Shown: piece after piece, positions 26,944 to 36,026 of the stretch
How positions within the stretch are numbered: the stretch's first letter is position 1
Layout of the letters: every line of letters starts with the position of its first letter
Source of the DNA: CAZSBB01 sp964605235
Lineage (GTDB): Bacteria > Planctomycetota > Phycisphaerae > Phycisphaerales > Phycisphaeraceae
Assembly (NCBI GenBank): GCA_964605235.1
Contig: CAZSBB010000006.1
Span: forward strand, 62,001-126,000
DNA: 64,000 nt
Reading direction: 5' to 3'
Made by a program: the position numbers and the translations under genes
The notes under the pieces: model-generated
What the model was told of the DNA's origin: nothing
What the model saw: the letters and a program-made list of their open reading frames with translations, nothing else
Databases searched by the model: none

Positions 26944-26989
26944 AGGGGCAAGCCGGGCCATGTCAAGCCTTTTCGGCGCTTTTTTCGCT

Positions 26990-27005
26990 AAAGCTACGTA
27001 GTATT
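26990..27005. promoter_or_regulatory. Operator-like palindrome, site 2 (LacI family)
   Basis: AAAGCTACGTAGTATT shares CGTAGTAT with site 1 and is palindromic in 6 of 8 base pairs. Its centre is 62 bp (about six helical turns) from that of site 1, a spacing suited to cooperative binding or looping. Confidence 0.55.
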
Positions 27006-27133
27006 AAAATCGGACGACCGCAGCCCGGACGGGCGGCACTCCCCGCCGACGCGCAGGGCTCTTCCCGCGCTGCGGCTCGCCCGCGGGATCCACCCCGTGC
27101 TGCGAAGCAGAAATCCCGATTCGATGACCCAAG

Positions 27134-28270
27134 CTAAACCAGCGATACGGTCAACTCGATTTCAAACAGCAAGTCCGGCCGACAGACATCGGCGACCACA
27201 CTGACCAGCGGCCAGGGCTTGATGGGATACAACTCATCGAGCGTTTCCAGCACCTGGGCGCTGGCGCCGTACGCCATGCCGGTGAGCACGTGCTGGTCGT
27301 CGCAACCGACCTGCGCCAGCAGCGCACGCACGTGTTCGAAGGTGGCGGCTATCTGAGCGGCAATCTCGCCCACATGCTCGGTGCGGCCGGCGGGGTCGAT
27401 TGCGGCAGTGCCGGAGATGTAAAGCGTCTGCCCCGCCGGCGAAGGCGCTGCGCACGCCCGACTGAACGCCGAGCCGTAGCGGAAGGCGCTGTTCTGCTGG
27501 CCGCCGGCTTCGAGGGGCTGGATCATTTCTTCCCGGCCGGGCAGGGCGATCCACTCGAGCGTCAGCGCGCCGCCGCCCGCGTTGCCGATGCCGATGCCGG
27601 TGCTGGCGGGCAGGTGGTTGGGTCGGCCGTCGGGTTCGATCAGGCCGAAGGTGCGGAAGCAGTGGTTGCGGGTCTGGTTGAACGGGGCGTACCAGTCGAG
27701 GATGTGATCGAGCCAGTACCACGTGCGGGCGACGCTGTGCAGGCTGCCTCCGACGCGCTGGAGCAGCTCGGCGGCGGCATGCAAAGCGCGCTCGGCCTGC
27801 TGGGGGCGCGAACAGTCGCAGGCGTGGCCGGGCGCGTGAGCGTACAGCCATTTCGCGTTGCCCATCACGAACTGCCGCGCCTGCACGGGGGTGTGATGCA
27901 GCACGCCGACCAACGGCCGAGGCGCATCCGCCGCGACCACCGCATGCAACTGCACAGCCGCGCCCGGCGCGCGGGTGCTGTGCTCCGAAGTTGGCAGCGA
28001 CAAACAAACCGGGGGAACGCCGTCGTCAAGCTCACCGAGCCAGCGTTGCCGAGCGGTCAGCAGGTCTTCCAGCTCCAAGGGGGAGGCGAACAGCCGTTCG
28101 TGCAGAATGTGCGCTCCCGCCTGGCGCAGCTGCTCCGCCAGCTCGCGGTAGAGCTGCGCGCCGAGCATGGTTCCGGATTCCGAAGGCTCAGCCATTGCCG
28201 TGCAATGCAACTCGGTCGCTTCAGTTCCCACCATGCGCCGGATGGTTGGCTGACACAGCGTGGTCGGCAT
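27134..28270 (-). CDS. Chorismatase/Rid-superfamily protein (FkbO/Hyg5-like)
   Basis: 378 residues. The C-terminal part (about 220-378) is a Rid/YjgF-like fold (QTLYISGTAAIDPAGRTEHVGEIAAQIAATFEHVRALLAQVG, ending VSVVADVCRPDLLFEIELTV). The N-terminal part and the central RTWYWLDHILDWYAPFNQTRN...PASTGIGIG segment match the layout of chorismatases such as FkbO and Hyg5, which hydrolyse or rearrange chorismate to dihydroxycyclohexadiene or hydroxybenzoate products. The exact subtype cannot be decided. No aromatic biosynthesis genes adjoin it. Downstream starts at 28234 and 28195 are possible because no Shine-Dalgarno marks the first ATG. Alternative: a generic two-domain Rid protein. Confidence 0.6.
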   Translation of the reverse strand: MPTTLCQPTIRRMVGTEATELHCTAMAEPSESGTMLGAQLYRELAEQLRQAGAHILHERLFASPLELEDLLTARQRWLGELDDGVPPVCLSLPTSEHSTRAPGAAVQLHAVVAADAPRPLVGVLHHTPVQARQFVMGNAKWLYAHAPGHACDCSRPQQAERALHAAAELLQRVGGSLHSVARTWYWLDHILDWYAPFNQTRNHCFRTFGLIEPDGRPNHLPASTGIGIGNAGGGALTLEWIALPGREEMIQPLEAGGQQNSAFRYGSAFSRACAAPSPAGQTLYISGTAAIDPAGRTEHVGEIAAQIAATFEHVRALLAQVGCDDQHVLTGMAYGASAQVLETLDELYPIKPWPLVSVVADVCRPDLLFEIELTVSLV

Positions 28271-28441
28271 GTGGTTTTCCGCAGGCGGCGGGGTTAACAG
28301 ATCAGATTATCCGAATAAACGCTCGCGCTGGTGGTTTATTGCGGCCGCGGTTTGACGTGATTTGCATTCTTTCACTTTTCCGGCGGTGGGGGAGATGCAA
28401 TAATCAGATTCACATGTCCGTTTTCTGATCGTGGTGCTGAC

Positions 28442-30076
28442 ATGAAGACAGACGTCAAAGCGATGCGTTGCCGACGGCTGCAGGGGGCGGTGCTGTTGGT
28501 CTTGGCGTGGTTGCTGGGCGGGGCGGGGCCGCAGGGAAATCCGGGGGCAACTCCGGGGGGATATCCGGGGGTGGAGCCGTATGAGCTGTCGGAGTTGGCG
28601 CGCCCGCGCACCAATCTTGTGGACCGGACGGCTTTCGATTACTGGCATAAGCACAAGCGCCGGCCGGCGCTGCCGTGCTCGGACGCGGTGTTTCTCCGGC
28701 GGGTGTATCTGGATGTCATTGGCACGTTGCCCACGCTGGACGAGGCGAAGCAGTTTCTCGATGACCAGCGGGTGAACAAGCGCGCTTTGCTGATCGAGGC
28801 CTTGCTCAATCGGCCGGAGTTCGCCGACTACTGGGCGATGAAGTGGGGCGACCTGCTGCGGATCAAAGCCGAGTTTCCCATCAACCTCTGGCCCAACGCG
28901 GTGCAGGCGTACCACCAATGGCTGCGCGACAGCTTGCGGGAGAATCGGCCGTATGACCAGATGGCGCGCCAACTGCTCACCGCCAGCGGCAGCAACTTCC
29001 GCACGCCGCCGGTCAACTTTTATCGCGCGGTGCAGAGCCGCCAGCCGCCGGCGCTCGCCCAGGCGGTGGCGTTGACCTTTCTGGGGCAGCGTCTGGACCG
29101 TTGGCAGCCGCAGGACCAGGCGGCGCTGGCGGTGTTCTTCAGCCAATTGGAATACAAGCCCACCGGGGAATGGAAGGAAGAGATCGTCCAATGCACTCCA
29201 CCCGCCGCCGATGCGAAGCCGCGCCGCGTGAAGCTGCCCGACGGCAAGCGGGTGACGCTGCAACCGGATGACGACCCCCGGCAGGTGTTCGCCGACTGGC
29301 TCATCACCGCGGACAACCCCTGGTTTGCGCCGGTGGTGGTCAATCGCATCTGGTTCTGGCTGCTGGGTCAAGGCCTGGTGGATGAACCTGACGACTTCCG
29401 CGCCGACAACCCGCCGGCAATTCCCAAACTGCTCGATGTGCTGGCGCGCGACCTGGTGCAGCAGGACTACGACCTGCGCTCTGTCTACCGCACGATCCTG
29501 CATTCCCAGCTCTATCAGCTTTCCTTCCTGCCGCCGGCGGAAGACCCTGCCGCCGGGGACGTGTTCGCCTGCTATCGCCCGCGCCGGCTCGACGCCGAGG
29601 TGCTCATCGACGCCATCAACCAGATCACCGGCACGCACGAGGAGTACTACAGCCCGATCCCCGAGCCGTTCACCATCATTCCCGAGGGGCAGCGTTCGAT
29701 CGCGCTGGGCGACGGCAGCATCACCAGTTCCTTCCTCGAACAGTTTGGACGCCCGGCACGCGACACCGGCCTGCTCGTTGAACGCAACGACGCGCTGACC
29801 CCCGCGCAGAGCCTGCATCTGCTCAACTCCACGCACATCCGCCGCAAGCTGCAGCAAAGCCCGACGCTGCGCCAGTTGTTCGGACGCTATCGCAATGATC
29901 CCCGCGCCCTGGCCGAAGCGATTTACCTGACCGTGCTGTCGCGCTATCCCACCGCTGACGAGTGGCTCGCGGTGCAGCAGTACGCCCAGCAAGTGAAGAA
30001 CGCCAAGCCCGGCGAAGTCGCGCTGGACCTGGTGTGGGCGCTGATCAACAGCCCGGAGTTTCTCTACCGCCACTGA
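28442..30076 (+). CDS. DUF1549/DUF1553 (PSCyt2/PSD1) domain protein
   Basis: 544 residues, with an N-terminal hydrophobic segment (GAVLLVLAWLLGGAGP) as signal or anchor. The DUF1549 part has VFLRRVYLDVIGTLPTLDEAKQFLDD and RPEFADYWAMKWGDLLRIK. The DUF1553 part has DPRQVFADWLITADNPWFAPVVVNRIWFWLLGQGLV, YDLRSVYRTILHSQLYQ, RRLDAEVLIDAINQITG and a C-terminal LVWALINSPEFLYRH. The frequent N-terminal cytochrome-type CxxCH domain is missing. This family is nearly always followed by DUF1501, as here. The pair is a Planctomycetota hallmark whose function is not settled; roles at the cell surface or in polysaccharide use have been proposed. Confidence 0.92.
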   Translation: MKTDVKAMRCRRLQGAVLLVLAWLLGGAGPQGNPGATPGGYPGVEPYELSELARPRTNLVDRTAFDYWHKHKRRPALPCSDAVFLRRVYLDVIGTLPTLDEAKQFLDDQRVNKRALLIEALLNRPEFADYWAMKWGDLLRIKAEFPINLWPNAVQAYHQWLRDSLRENRPYDQMARQLLTASGSNFRTPPVNFYRAVQSRQPPALAQAVALTFLGQRLDRWQPQDQAALAVFFSQLEYKPTGEWKEEIVQCTPPAADAKPRRVKLPDGKRVTLQPDDDPRQVFADWLITADNPWFAPVVVNRIWFWLLGQGLVDEPDDFRADNPPAIPKLLDVLARDLVQQDYDLRSVYRTILHSQLYQLSFLPPAEDPAAGDVFACYRPRRLDAEVLIDAINQITGTHEEYYSPIPEPFTIIPEGQRSIALGDGSITSSFLEQFGRPARDTGLLVERNDALTPAQSLHLLNSTHIRRKLQQSPTLRQLFGRYRNDPRALAEAIYLTVLSRYPTADEWLAVQQYAQQVKNAKPGEVALDLVWALINSPEFLYRH

Positions 30077-30098
30077 CCGCGCATGCAGGAGTTTCCCC

Positions 30099-31457
30099 GT
30101 GTCCACACACCATCAAGCTCCGCTGCCGCTGGCGGTGAACTGGCGTCCCAACCGCCGGCAACTGCTTGGCGCCGGCGCCGCCCTGACCGCCTGGTGGTTG
30201 CTGCCGGGCGGCAATGCCTGGGCGACCACGCCGCCCGCCACCGGTAAGCCGCTGGCCAAGTCGGTCATTCAAATCTGGATGTGGGGCGGCCCGGCGCACC
30301 TGGATACCTTTGATCCCAAACCCGACGCCGGCTACGACTACTGCGGCCCATTCAATGAGCCAATCGCCACCAATGTCGACGGCATCCGCATCAACCAACT
30401 GCTGCCGCTGCTGGCGCAACAGGCGGACAAGTACGCGATCATTCGCAGCCTGACCCACGGCATCAACGGCCACGAAACCGCGTCCTACATCGTGCAGACC
30501 GGCCGACCCCCCGGCGGGCGCGTGGTGTATCCCTCCGTGGGCGCGGTGGTCAATTACTTCAAGGGCGTCGGCGCCGGCTACCAGGGCATGATTCCGCCCT
30601 ACGTGGTGATGACCCAGTTGCAGGGCCGATTCAGCGAAGCCGGTTTTCTCGGCCGACGTTTCGCCCCCTTCGCCACCGGCGGCAATCCCGGCGCGGGGCG
30701 CTTTGCCGTCGAGGGCATCGTCGCCGAGGGCGTGACCGATGAACAGCAACAGCGCCGCCGGGGCTTGCTTGCTTCGCTCGACACCATGAGCCACACCCTG
30801 GGCGACGGCGGCGTGCTCGAGAGCTATCACCAGAGCCGGGACGCCGCCTACGAGCTGATCCTCGGCGAAGCCGCCAGCGTGTTCGACCTGAGCAAAGAGA
30901 GCAACGAACTGCGCGACCGCTACGGACGCAGCACCTTCGGCCAGGCGTGTCTGGTGGCGCGGCGACTGGTGGAGATCGGCGTGCCGTACATCACCATCAA
31001 CTACTCCGGCTGGGACACCCACAAACAGCACTTCCAGGCGATGCAGCGCAAACTGCCGGAACTGGACAAAGGCATGGCGACCTTGCTGGATGATCTGGCG
31101 CAGCGCGGCTTGCTCGATCAGACGCTCGTGTGGTGGGGCGGCGAGTTCGGCCGCACGCCCAAAGTGCTGTGGGAATCCCCGTGGAACGGCGGGCGCAACC
31201 ACTTTGGCAAGGTGTTTAGCGCGGTGCTGGCGGGCGGGGGGCTGCGCGGCGGGCAGGTGATCGGGTCCTCGAACGCCACCGGCGAGGAAGTGCGCGATCG
31301 GCCGGTCTATCCGTGCGACATCATTGCCGCTTTGTGCGCGCGGCTGGGCATTGCCGCCGACGCCACGCTGCGTCATCCGCAGGGCGAACTCATTCCCATT
31401 CTGCCGCGCCAGGACGAATCCGTCCCCACCGGCGGGGCGCTGACCGAATTGCTCTGA
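30099..31457 (+). CDS. DUF1501 family protein with Tat-like signal
   Basis: 452 residues; GTG start with AGGAG 7 nt upstream. The N-terminus PNRRQLLGAGAALTAWWL has twin arginines before a hydrophobic stretch, suggesting Tat export. The DUF1501 core resembles the alkaline-phosphatase/sulfatase-like fold: IQIWMWGGPAHLDTFDPKP, SLTHGINGHETASYIVQTGR, YPSVGAVVNYFKG, VPYITINYSGWDTHKQHF and VWWGGEFGRTPKV with GRNHFGKVFSAVLAGGGLRGGQVIG. The conserved Asp/His/Glu residues could bind metal. It lies 22 bp after the DUF1549/1553 gene and overlaps the next gene's possible first start by one base (TGATG). Function not established. Confidence 0.93.
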   Translation: MSTHHQAPLPLAVNWRPNRRQLLGAGAALTAWWLLPGGNAWATTPPATGKPLAKSVIQIWMWGGPAHLDTFDPKPDAGYDYCGPFNEPIATNVDGIRINQLLPLLAQQADKYAIIRSLTHGINGHETASYIVQTGRPPGGRVVYPSVGAVVNYFKGVGAGYQGMIPPYVVMTQLQGRFSEAGFLGRRFAPFATGGNPGAGRFAVEGIVAEGVTDEQQQRRRGLLASLDTMSHTLGDGGVLESYHQSRDAAYELILGEAASVFDLSKESNELRDRYGRSTFGQACLVARRLVEIGVPYITINYSGWDTHKQHFQAMQRKLPELDKGMATLLDDLAQRGLLDQTLVWWGGEFGRTPKVLWESPWNGGRNHFGKVFSAVLAGGGLRGGQVIGSSNATGEEVRDRPVYPCDIIAALCARLGIAADATLRHPQGELIPILPRQDESVPTGGALTELL

Positions 31458-31483
31458 TGCCGTCCCCAACCATGAGGATTCCC

Positions 31484-33724
31484 ATGCACGTGCTCTGGAA
31501 ACGCTGGTGTCTCGTTGCCGCGCTGCTGAGCTTGCTGCCCGGTGCGCCCGCTTCCGCGCAGTTCTGGCGCGTGCCGCATCTGGGTTACGTCTATCCCGCC
31601 GGCGGCCAACCGGGCACGACGGTCACCGTCACCCTGGGCGGGCAGTTTCTCGACAAAGCCGAGTTGGTTCATGTGGTGGGGGACGGCGTCAGCGCCACGC
31701 TGGGCGAGTACGAACGGCCGATGACGCAAAAGGAATTCCAGGCGCTGCGCGACAAGCTCGATGAGGTGCGTAAGCAGTTTGAAGCCGCGCGCAAGGAGAA
31801 CCCGCGTCTGCCGCGTGATGCGTTCCAGAAGCTGGTGGAGGAAGCCGGCATCACGCCGCGCCAGCGATCGGCGATGGAGGAGTATCGTCGGCAGCGCAAT
31901 GACCCGCGTGCGCAAGCCAACCCGCAGATCGCCGAGCGGATCACCGTGACGTTGCAGTTGGCGTCCGACGCGCTGCCCGGCCGGCGCGAGTTGCGCCTGC
32001 TGACGCCGCAGGGCTTGTCCAACCCGATCTGGTTCGAAGTGACGGAGATTCCGCAGACGCCGGAGTTGGAACCCAATGACGCCGACGCGCAGCCGGTGGA
32101 AATCGCTGGCCCCACGCTGGTCATCAATGGCCAGATTCTGCCCGGCGATGTGGACCAGTTCACGTTCACCGTGCCCGCCGGCGAGCAATGGGTCGTGCGC
32201 TGCCAGGCGCGCGAGTTGATGCCGTACCTCGCCGACGCCGTGCCCGGATGGTTCCAGCCGACCTTGACGCTGCTGGACCACACCGGCCAACAGGTGGCGT
32301 TCGTGGATGACTTTCGCGGCAACCCGGACCCGCTGCTGGCGTGGCGCGCCGAGCAGGCGGAGCAGTACACGCTGCGGATTCAGGACGCGATTTTCCGGGG
32401 GCGCGAGGATTTTGTGTATCGGCTGACGGTCGGACGCCTGCCGCTGGCGACGGGCGTGTTCCCACCCGGCGGGCAGGTGGGCGTCGCCACGCCAGTGGTG
32501 CTGTCGGGTTGGAATCTGCCGACGCCTGCCGTCACGCTTGAACCATTTGCGGCTGCGGGGGTGCAGGAGCTGAATCTTCCCGGGGTGAATGGCAAGCTGC
32601 TCTTTGCCGTGACGCCGTGGGCGTGCTGGGTGGAGAAGGAACCCAACAATGCAGCCAAGCAGTCGATGGCGATCAACCTGAACGTCGCGCTGCATGGCCG
32701 AATCGACGCGCCGGATGACGAGGACTGGTACAGCTTTTCCGGCAAGGCGGGCATGTCGGGGGTCGCCGAGGTGCTCGCCCGGCGGCTGGGCTCCCCGCTG
32801 GATGGCCGCCTGACGCTGCTGGACCCGCGCGGCGAAACGCTGGCGGGCAACGACGACTGCGTGGACCCGGCGCAGGGGTTGATGACGCATCATGCGGACC
32901 CTTACCTGCGGGCGACGCTGCCCCGGGATGGCGCCTACCGGCTGATCGTCAGCGACAGTCAGCGTCATGGCGGCGCGGAGTACAGCTATCAATTGACGCT
33001 GCGCCAACCGCACCCGGATTTCGAGCTGCGTGTGACGCCCGCCACGCTCAACGCCGACCGCAACGGGCATGTGCCGATCACCGTGCAGGCGATTCGCCGC
33101 GATGGCTTTGCCGGGCCGATTGATTTGCAATTGGTCGATGCGCCAGCCGGCTTCGCGCTCAGTGGTGCAACGATCCCCGCCGGGCAGGACAGCTTGCGTC
33201 TGACCTTGCAGACTCCCGCCAAGCCGGAGTCGGCGATTATTCCGCTGACGCTGCGCGGCGTGGCGCTGCTGGAGGAGCAGACGCTTGAACGCATCGCGCT
33301 TCCCGCCGAGGACATGATGCAGGCGTTCTTCTATCGGCATCTGGTGCCCACCGAGCAGTGGCTGGTCAGCCTGTCCAAACGCACCGCGCCCAGCGTGGCA
33401 GTCAAAACGCCGTTGCCCTTGACGCTGCATCCCGGCGGCACGACGCCGGTGGCGACGCAGCTGCCCAAGTGGGTGATTGACCGCGCTGAGTTGGAATTGG
33501 CGGATCCACCCAAGGGCGTGCGGCTGGCGGAGGTGACGCAGCAGCCTGATGGTCCGGTGCTGCATGTGTTGTTGGAGCCGGAGGCGAAGGTGGCGGCCGG
33601 CAACCTGATTGTGGAAGTCATCGCCAAGACTCAGCCGGGCAAACCCGCCAGTCGGCGCGTGATGGGGGTGCTGCCGGCGTTGCCGTTTGCGGTGGGCGCG
33701 CCGGCCTTGGCGCAGGCGGATTGA
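31484..33724 (+). CDS. Secreted protein with two pre-peptidase C-terminal (PPC) domains
   Basis: 746 residues from the ATG at 31484, chosen for GAGGATT just upstream and the signal peptide that then starts at once (CLVAALLSLLPGAPASAQ). In-frame ATGs at 31457 and 31472 are alternatives; the first overlaps the DUF1501 stop. An IPT/TIG-like segment (GYVYPAGGQPGTTVTVTLGGQF) is followed by a charged helical insert. Two PPC domains follow: TPELEPNDADAQ...GDVDQFTFTVPAGEQW and WVEKEPNNAAKQ...DEDWYSFSGKAGMSG. The end is a set of beta modules. It is the third gene of the DUF1549-DUF1501-PPC unit and probably acts at the cell surface. Confidence 0.85.
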   Translation: MHVLWKRWCLVAALLSLLPGAPASAQFWRVPHLGYVYPAGGQPGTTVTVTLGGQFLDKAELVHVVGDGVSATLGEYERPMTQKEFQALRDKLDEVRKQFEAARKENPRLPRDAFQKLVEEAGITPRQRSAMEEYRRQRNDPRAQANPQIAERITVTLQLASDALPGRRELRLLTPQGLSNPIWFEVTEIPQTPELEPNDADAQPVEIAGPTLVINGQILPGDVDQFTFTVPAGEQWVVRCQARELMPYLADAVPGWFQPTLTLLDHTGQQVAFVDDFRGNPDPLLAWRAEQAEQYTLRIQDAIFRGREDFVYRLTVGRLPLATGVFPPGGQVGVATPVVLSGWNLPTPAVTLEPFAAAGVQELNLPGVNGKLLFAVTPWACWVEKEPNNAAKQSMAINLNVALHGRIDAPDDEDWYSFSGKAGMSGVAEVLARRLGSPLDGRLTLLDPRGETLAGNDDCVDPAQGLMTHHADPYLRATLPRDGAYRLIVSDSQRHGGAEYSYQLTLRQPHPDFELRVTPATLNADRNGHVPITVQAIRRDGFAGPIDLQLVDAPAGFALSGATIPAGQDSLRLTLQTPAKPESAIIPLTLRGVALLEEQTLERIALPAEDMMQAFFYRHLVPTEQWLVSLSKRTAPSVAVKTPLPLTLHPGGTTPVATQLPKWVIDRAELELADPPKGVRLAEVTQQPDGPVLHVLLEPEAKVAAGNLIVEVIAKTQPGKPASRRVMGVLPALPFAVGAPALAQAD

Positions 33725-33844
33725 ACAACCTGCTGAAAATCCCACAGGTCCGGGGTGGGCGGACGGTATGCTTTCCCGCCGGATGCTCGCCTGCGCGCCC
33801 TGTAGCGCGAGGCGGCATCGGCAAGCCTGGCAGGAGAGAACCCC

Positions 33845-34579
33845 ATGAAACGTCAGCCCCGTCCGCGCGCCATTGACCAGCGTTACCGTCCCCCGGTGGC
33901 GGGCGTTGATCTGGAACAGTCGCTCAACTACATCGCCTTGGCGGATGTGGATGAGAAGTTCATTTACGACCGCTACACCGCCGGCCGGCTGTCGTATGTC
34001 CCCGGCCGGCGTCCCGCGCTGGAAGCGGTCGCCCGGCGGGTGGTGGGCAAGACCCGTCAGCCCATGCAGCAGGTTCAGCTTCTGGCGCAGTTCGTCGCGC
34101 AGGAAGTGCTCTGGGCGGGGCTGCACCATGTGCGCACCGGGACTGCGTGTCCGCCGAATCGCGCTATGGACGAGGAAAGCCTGATCCTTTCGGGCGTGGG
34201 CTGGTGCAATGAGCAGGCGCGCGTGTTCTGCGCCCTGACCCAGGTGCTGGGGATTCCCTCCCGGCTGGTGTTTGCGTGCAACCTGCGCAAGCGCTACGGC
34301 CACGTCATCACCGAAGTGCTGGTGGATCAGCAATGGATGGCGGTGGACCAGTCCTTCGGGCTGCTGTTTGCGATGGATGGGAAGCCGATTCGCGCCAGCC
34401 AGATCTGGCATGACGCCCGCTGTCGCCGGCATTTTGAGCCGATCTACCGCGACCTGAGCCGCACGCTGATCGCCGAGCTGGGTCTGGAACGCGCCAAGTC
34501 CGACTTCGCCATGTGCTGCGGCCGCAACCCGCTCGATGGGTTTACGGACCTGGGCTATCACAATCACTTCATCAACTGA
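33845..34579 (+). CDS. Cytoplasmic transglutaminase-like domain protein
   Basis: 244 residues; AGGAGAG upstream of the ATG. The transglutaminase-like triad is visible: GWCNEQARVFCALTQVLGIPSRLVF (Cys), YGHVITEVLVDQQWMAVDQSFG (His, Asp). No signal peptide. The C-terminal region (ERAKSDFAMCCGRNPLDGFTDLGYHNHF) is not recognised. Members of this superfamily hydrolyse or transfer peptide/amide bonds; the substrate is unknown. The gene stands alone between the PPC protein and the convergent arsC-like gene. Confidence 0.8.
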   Translation: MKRQPRPRAIDQRYRPPVAGVDLEQSLNYIALADVDEKFIYDRYTAGRLSYVPGRRPALEAVARRVVGKTRQPMQQVQLLAQFVAQEVLWAGLHHVRTGTACPPNRAMDEESLILSGVGWCNEQARVFCALTQVLGIPSRLVFACNLRKRYGHVITEVLVDQQWMAVDQSFGLLFAMDGKPIRASQIWHDARCRRHFEPIYRDLSRTLIAELGLERAKSDFAMCCGRNPLDGFTDLGYHNHFIN

Positions 34580-34616
34580 TTGCCGCGCGAGCGCGGGGTG
34601 CGGCTGCAGGTCGCGC

Positions 34617-34967
34617 TCACAGGATTTCCAGCACCTGCTCGGGCGGGCGACCCAGCGCGGCGCGGCCGGCGTGGACCACGATCGGCCGTTCGATCAGCTC
34701 CGGATGCGCGAGCATCGCGGCAATCAGCGCTGCATTGTCCTCCAACTGGTGCGCCAGGCCCAGCTCCTTGTACGCGGCTTCCCCTTTGCGGAGCAGTTGT
34801 GCCGGACGCAGCTTCAGTTGCTTAAGCAGCAGCCGCAGCGTTTTCTCATCCGGCGGCGTCTTGAGGTATTCCACGACCTGCGGCTGCAAACCCTTCTCCT
34901 CCAGCAGCGCCAGCGTCTGGCGGCTCTTGGAACAACGGGGATTGTGGTAAATGGTCACCTGTGCCAT
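34617..34967 (-). CDS. arsC: ArsC/Spx-type arsenate reductase-like protein
   Basis: 116 residues from the ATG at 34967, with GGAGAA upstream; 9 residues shorter than the longest frame. It has the thioredoxin-fold ArsC signature IYHNPRCSKSRQTLALLEEKG with the catalytic Cys, then VVEYLKTPPDEKTL, and a C-terminal HPELIERPIVVHAGRAALGRPPEQVLEIL. Glutaredoxin-dependent arsenate reductases of this kind reduce arsenate to arsenite. No arsB/acr3 or arsR is near, so a general YffB/YfgD-type role is also possible. Confidence 0.85.
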   Translation of the reverse strand: MAQVTIYHNPRCSKSRQTLALLEEKGLQPQVVEYLKTPPDEKTLRLLLKQLKLRPAQLLRKGEAAYKELGLAHQLEDNAALIAAMLAHPELIERPIVVHAGRAALGRPPEQVLEIL

Positions 34968-35046
34968 GACGGTTCTCCAGGATGGTGATGGCAATCGTCA
35001 GCAAATGGGCATGGATGTCAAACACCTGGTTCTCGGCGGCATGGGC

Positions 35047-35074
35047 TTGCCCCCGCGCGGGGCTTTGTTATTCT
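35047..35074 (+). promoter_or_regulatory. Promoter of yggS (leaderless type)
   Basis: TTGCCC (35047-35052), 16-nt spacer, TATTCT (35069-35074), then exactly 6 nt to the ATG at 35081. Transcription would start at or next to the start codon. Confidence 0.6.
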
Positions 35075-35080
35075 CAGCGT

Positions 35081-35908
35081 ATGCCATCGGCCAGTACTTT
35101 CGGACCTCAGCAGGTGCGTGACGCCTACCAGACGGTGACGCAGCGCATCGCCGCCGCCGCCCGGCGGGTTGGCCGCGCGCCGAGCGAGGTTGTCATGGTG
35201 GCGGTGACCAAGACCGCTTCGCCGGACCAGATTCGCGCGCTGATCGAGCTGGGACATGTCGACTTTGGCGAAAACCGCGTGCAGCATCTGGAAAAGCGCG
35301 TGGCGGCGATGAATGAGTTCCTCGCCCGGCGCCGCCTGCTCGGCGGCGGCTCCACCCGCGATGGACGCGCTGCCGGCCCCGCGCCCGCCGAGACGCGCTG
35401 GCACATGATCGGCCACCTGCAACGCAACAAAGTGAAACAGGTCATCCCGCTGGTCCAGCTCATCCACAGCGTCGACAGCCTGCGCCTGGCGGAAGAACTG
35501 CACGCCATCGGCGTCAAACGCGAAACCCCCATCGACATTCTGCTCCAGGTCAATACCTCCGGCGAAGCCAGTAAATTCGGCGTCGCTTCCCCCGCAGCCC
35601 TGCATCTGGCGGAACAGATCGACACCATGGTCAACCTCCGCCTCCGCGGCCTGATGGTCATGGCGCCCTACAGCGACAACCCCGAAGACGCCCGGCCCAC
35701 CTTCGCCCGCGCGGCCGACATCTTCCACGACATCCGCAAAGAAGGCATTGGCGGCGAAACCTTCAACGTCCTCTCCATGGGCATGACCAATGATTTCGAG
35801 GTCGCCATCGAGGAAGGCGCCAATCTCATCCGCGTCGGCCGGGCACTCTTCGGCGAAGGCGACCCCAACGCCCCCGCCGAGGACGAAGACTCCGCCGGCG
35901 ACGACTGA
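35081..35908 (+). CDS. yggS: PLP homeostasis protein, YggS/PROSC family
   Basis: 275 residues from the ATG at 35081; the longer frame from 34982 overlaps the arsC-like gene and lacks a signal. It binds pyridoxal phosphate through the Lys in VMVAVTKTASPDQI and buffers PLP and amino-acid pools. Other hallmarks are GHVDFGENRVQHLEKRV, WHMIGHLQRNKVKQ, IHSVDSLRLAEEL, ILLQVNTSGEASKFG, LRLRGLMVMAPY and LSMGMTNDFEVAIEEGANLIRVGRALFG. A 25-residue Gly/Arg-rich insert (RRRLLGGGSTRDGRAAG) before WHMIGH is longer than usual, and the C-terminus is acidic. There is no Shine-Dalgarno; the -10 box 6 nt before the ATG points to a leaderless mRNA. Confidence 0.92.
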   Translation: MPSASTFGPQQVRDAYQTVTQRIAAAARRVGRAPSEVVMVAVTKTASPDQIRALIELGHVDFGENRVQHLEKRVAAMNEFLARRRLLGGGSTRDGRAAGPAPAETRWHMIGHLQRNKVKQVIPLVQLIHSVDSLRLAEELHAIGVKRETPIDILLQVNTSGEASKFGVASPAALHLAEQIDTMVNLRLRGLMVMAPYSDNPEDARPTFARAADIFHDIRKEGIGGETFNVLSMGMTNDFEVAIEEGANLIRVGRALFGEGDPNAPAEDEDSAGDD

Positions 35909-36026
35909 ACTTCACCGCATCAATCCACCCCCACGCAAGCCTGCAGATGCGCTGCAAGCAAATCTGCGGGAGATCCTGCGCCCAATCCATCTGCAGCGGC
36001 TGCATCCATTCCCCGCCCATGCGCAC

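Noticed and set aside
27134..28270. Plain RidA imine deaminase
   Set aside because: The protein is about three times the usual RidA length and carries the central RTWYWLDHIL...PASTGIG segment, so a chorismatase-type label fits better.
31373..34567. 1064-residue minus-strand open frame
   Set aside because: Antisense to the PPC and transglutaminase-like genes; composition typical of a shadow frame (His/Arg/Gln-rich).
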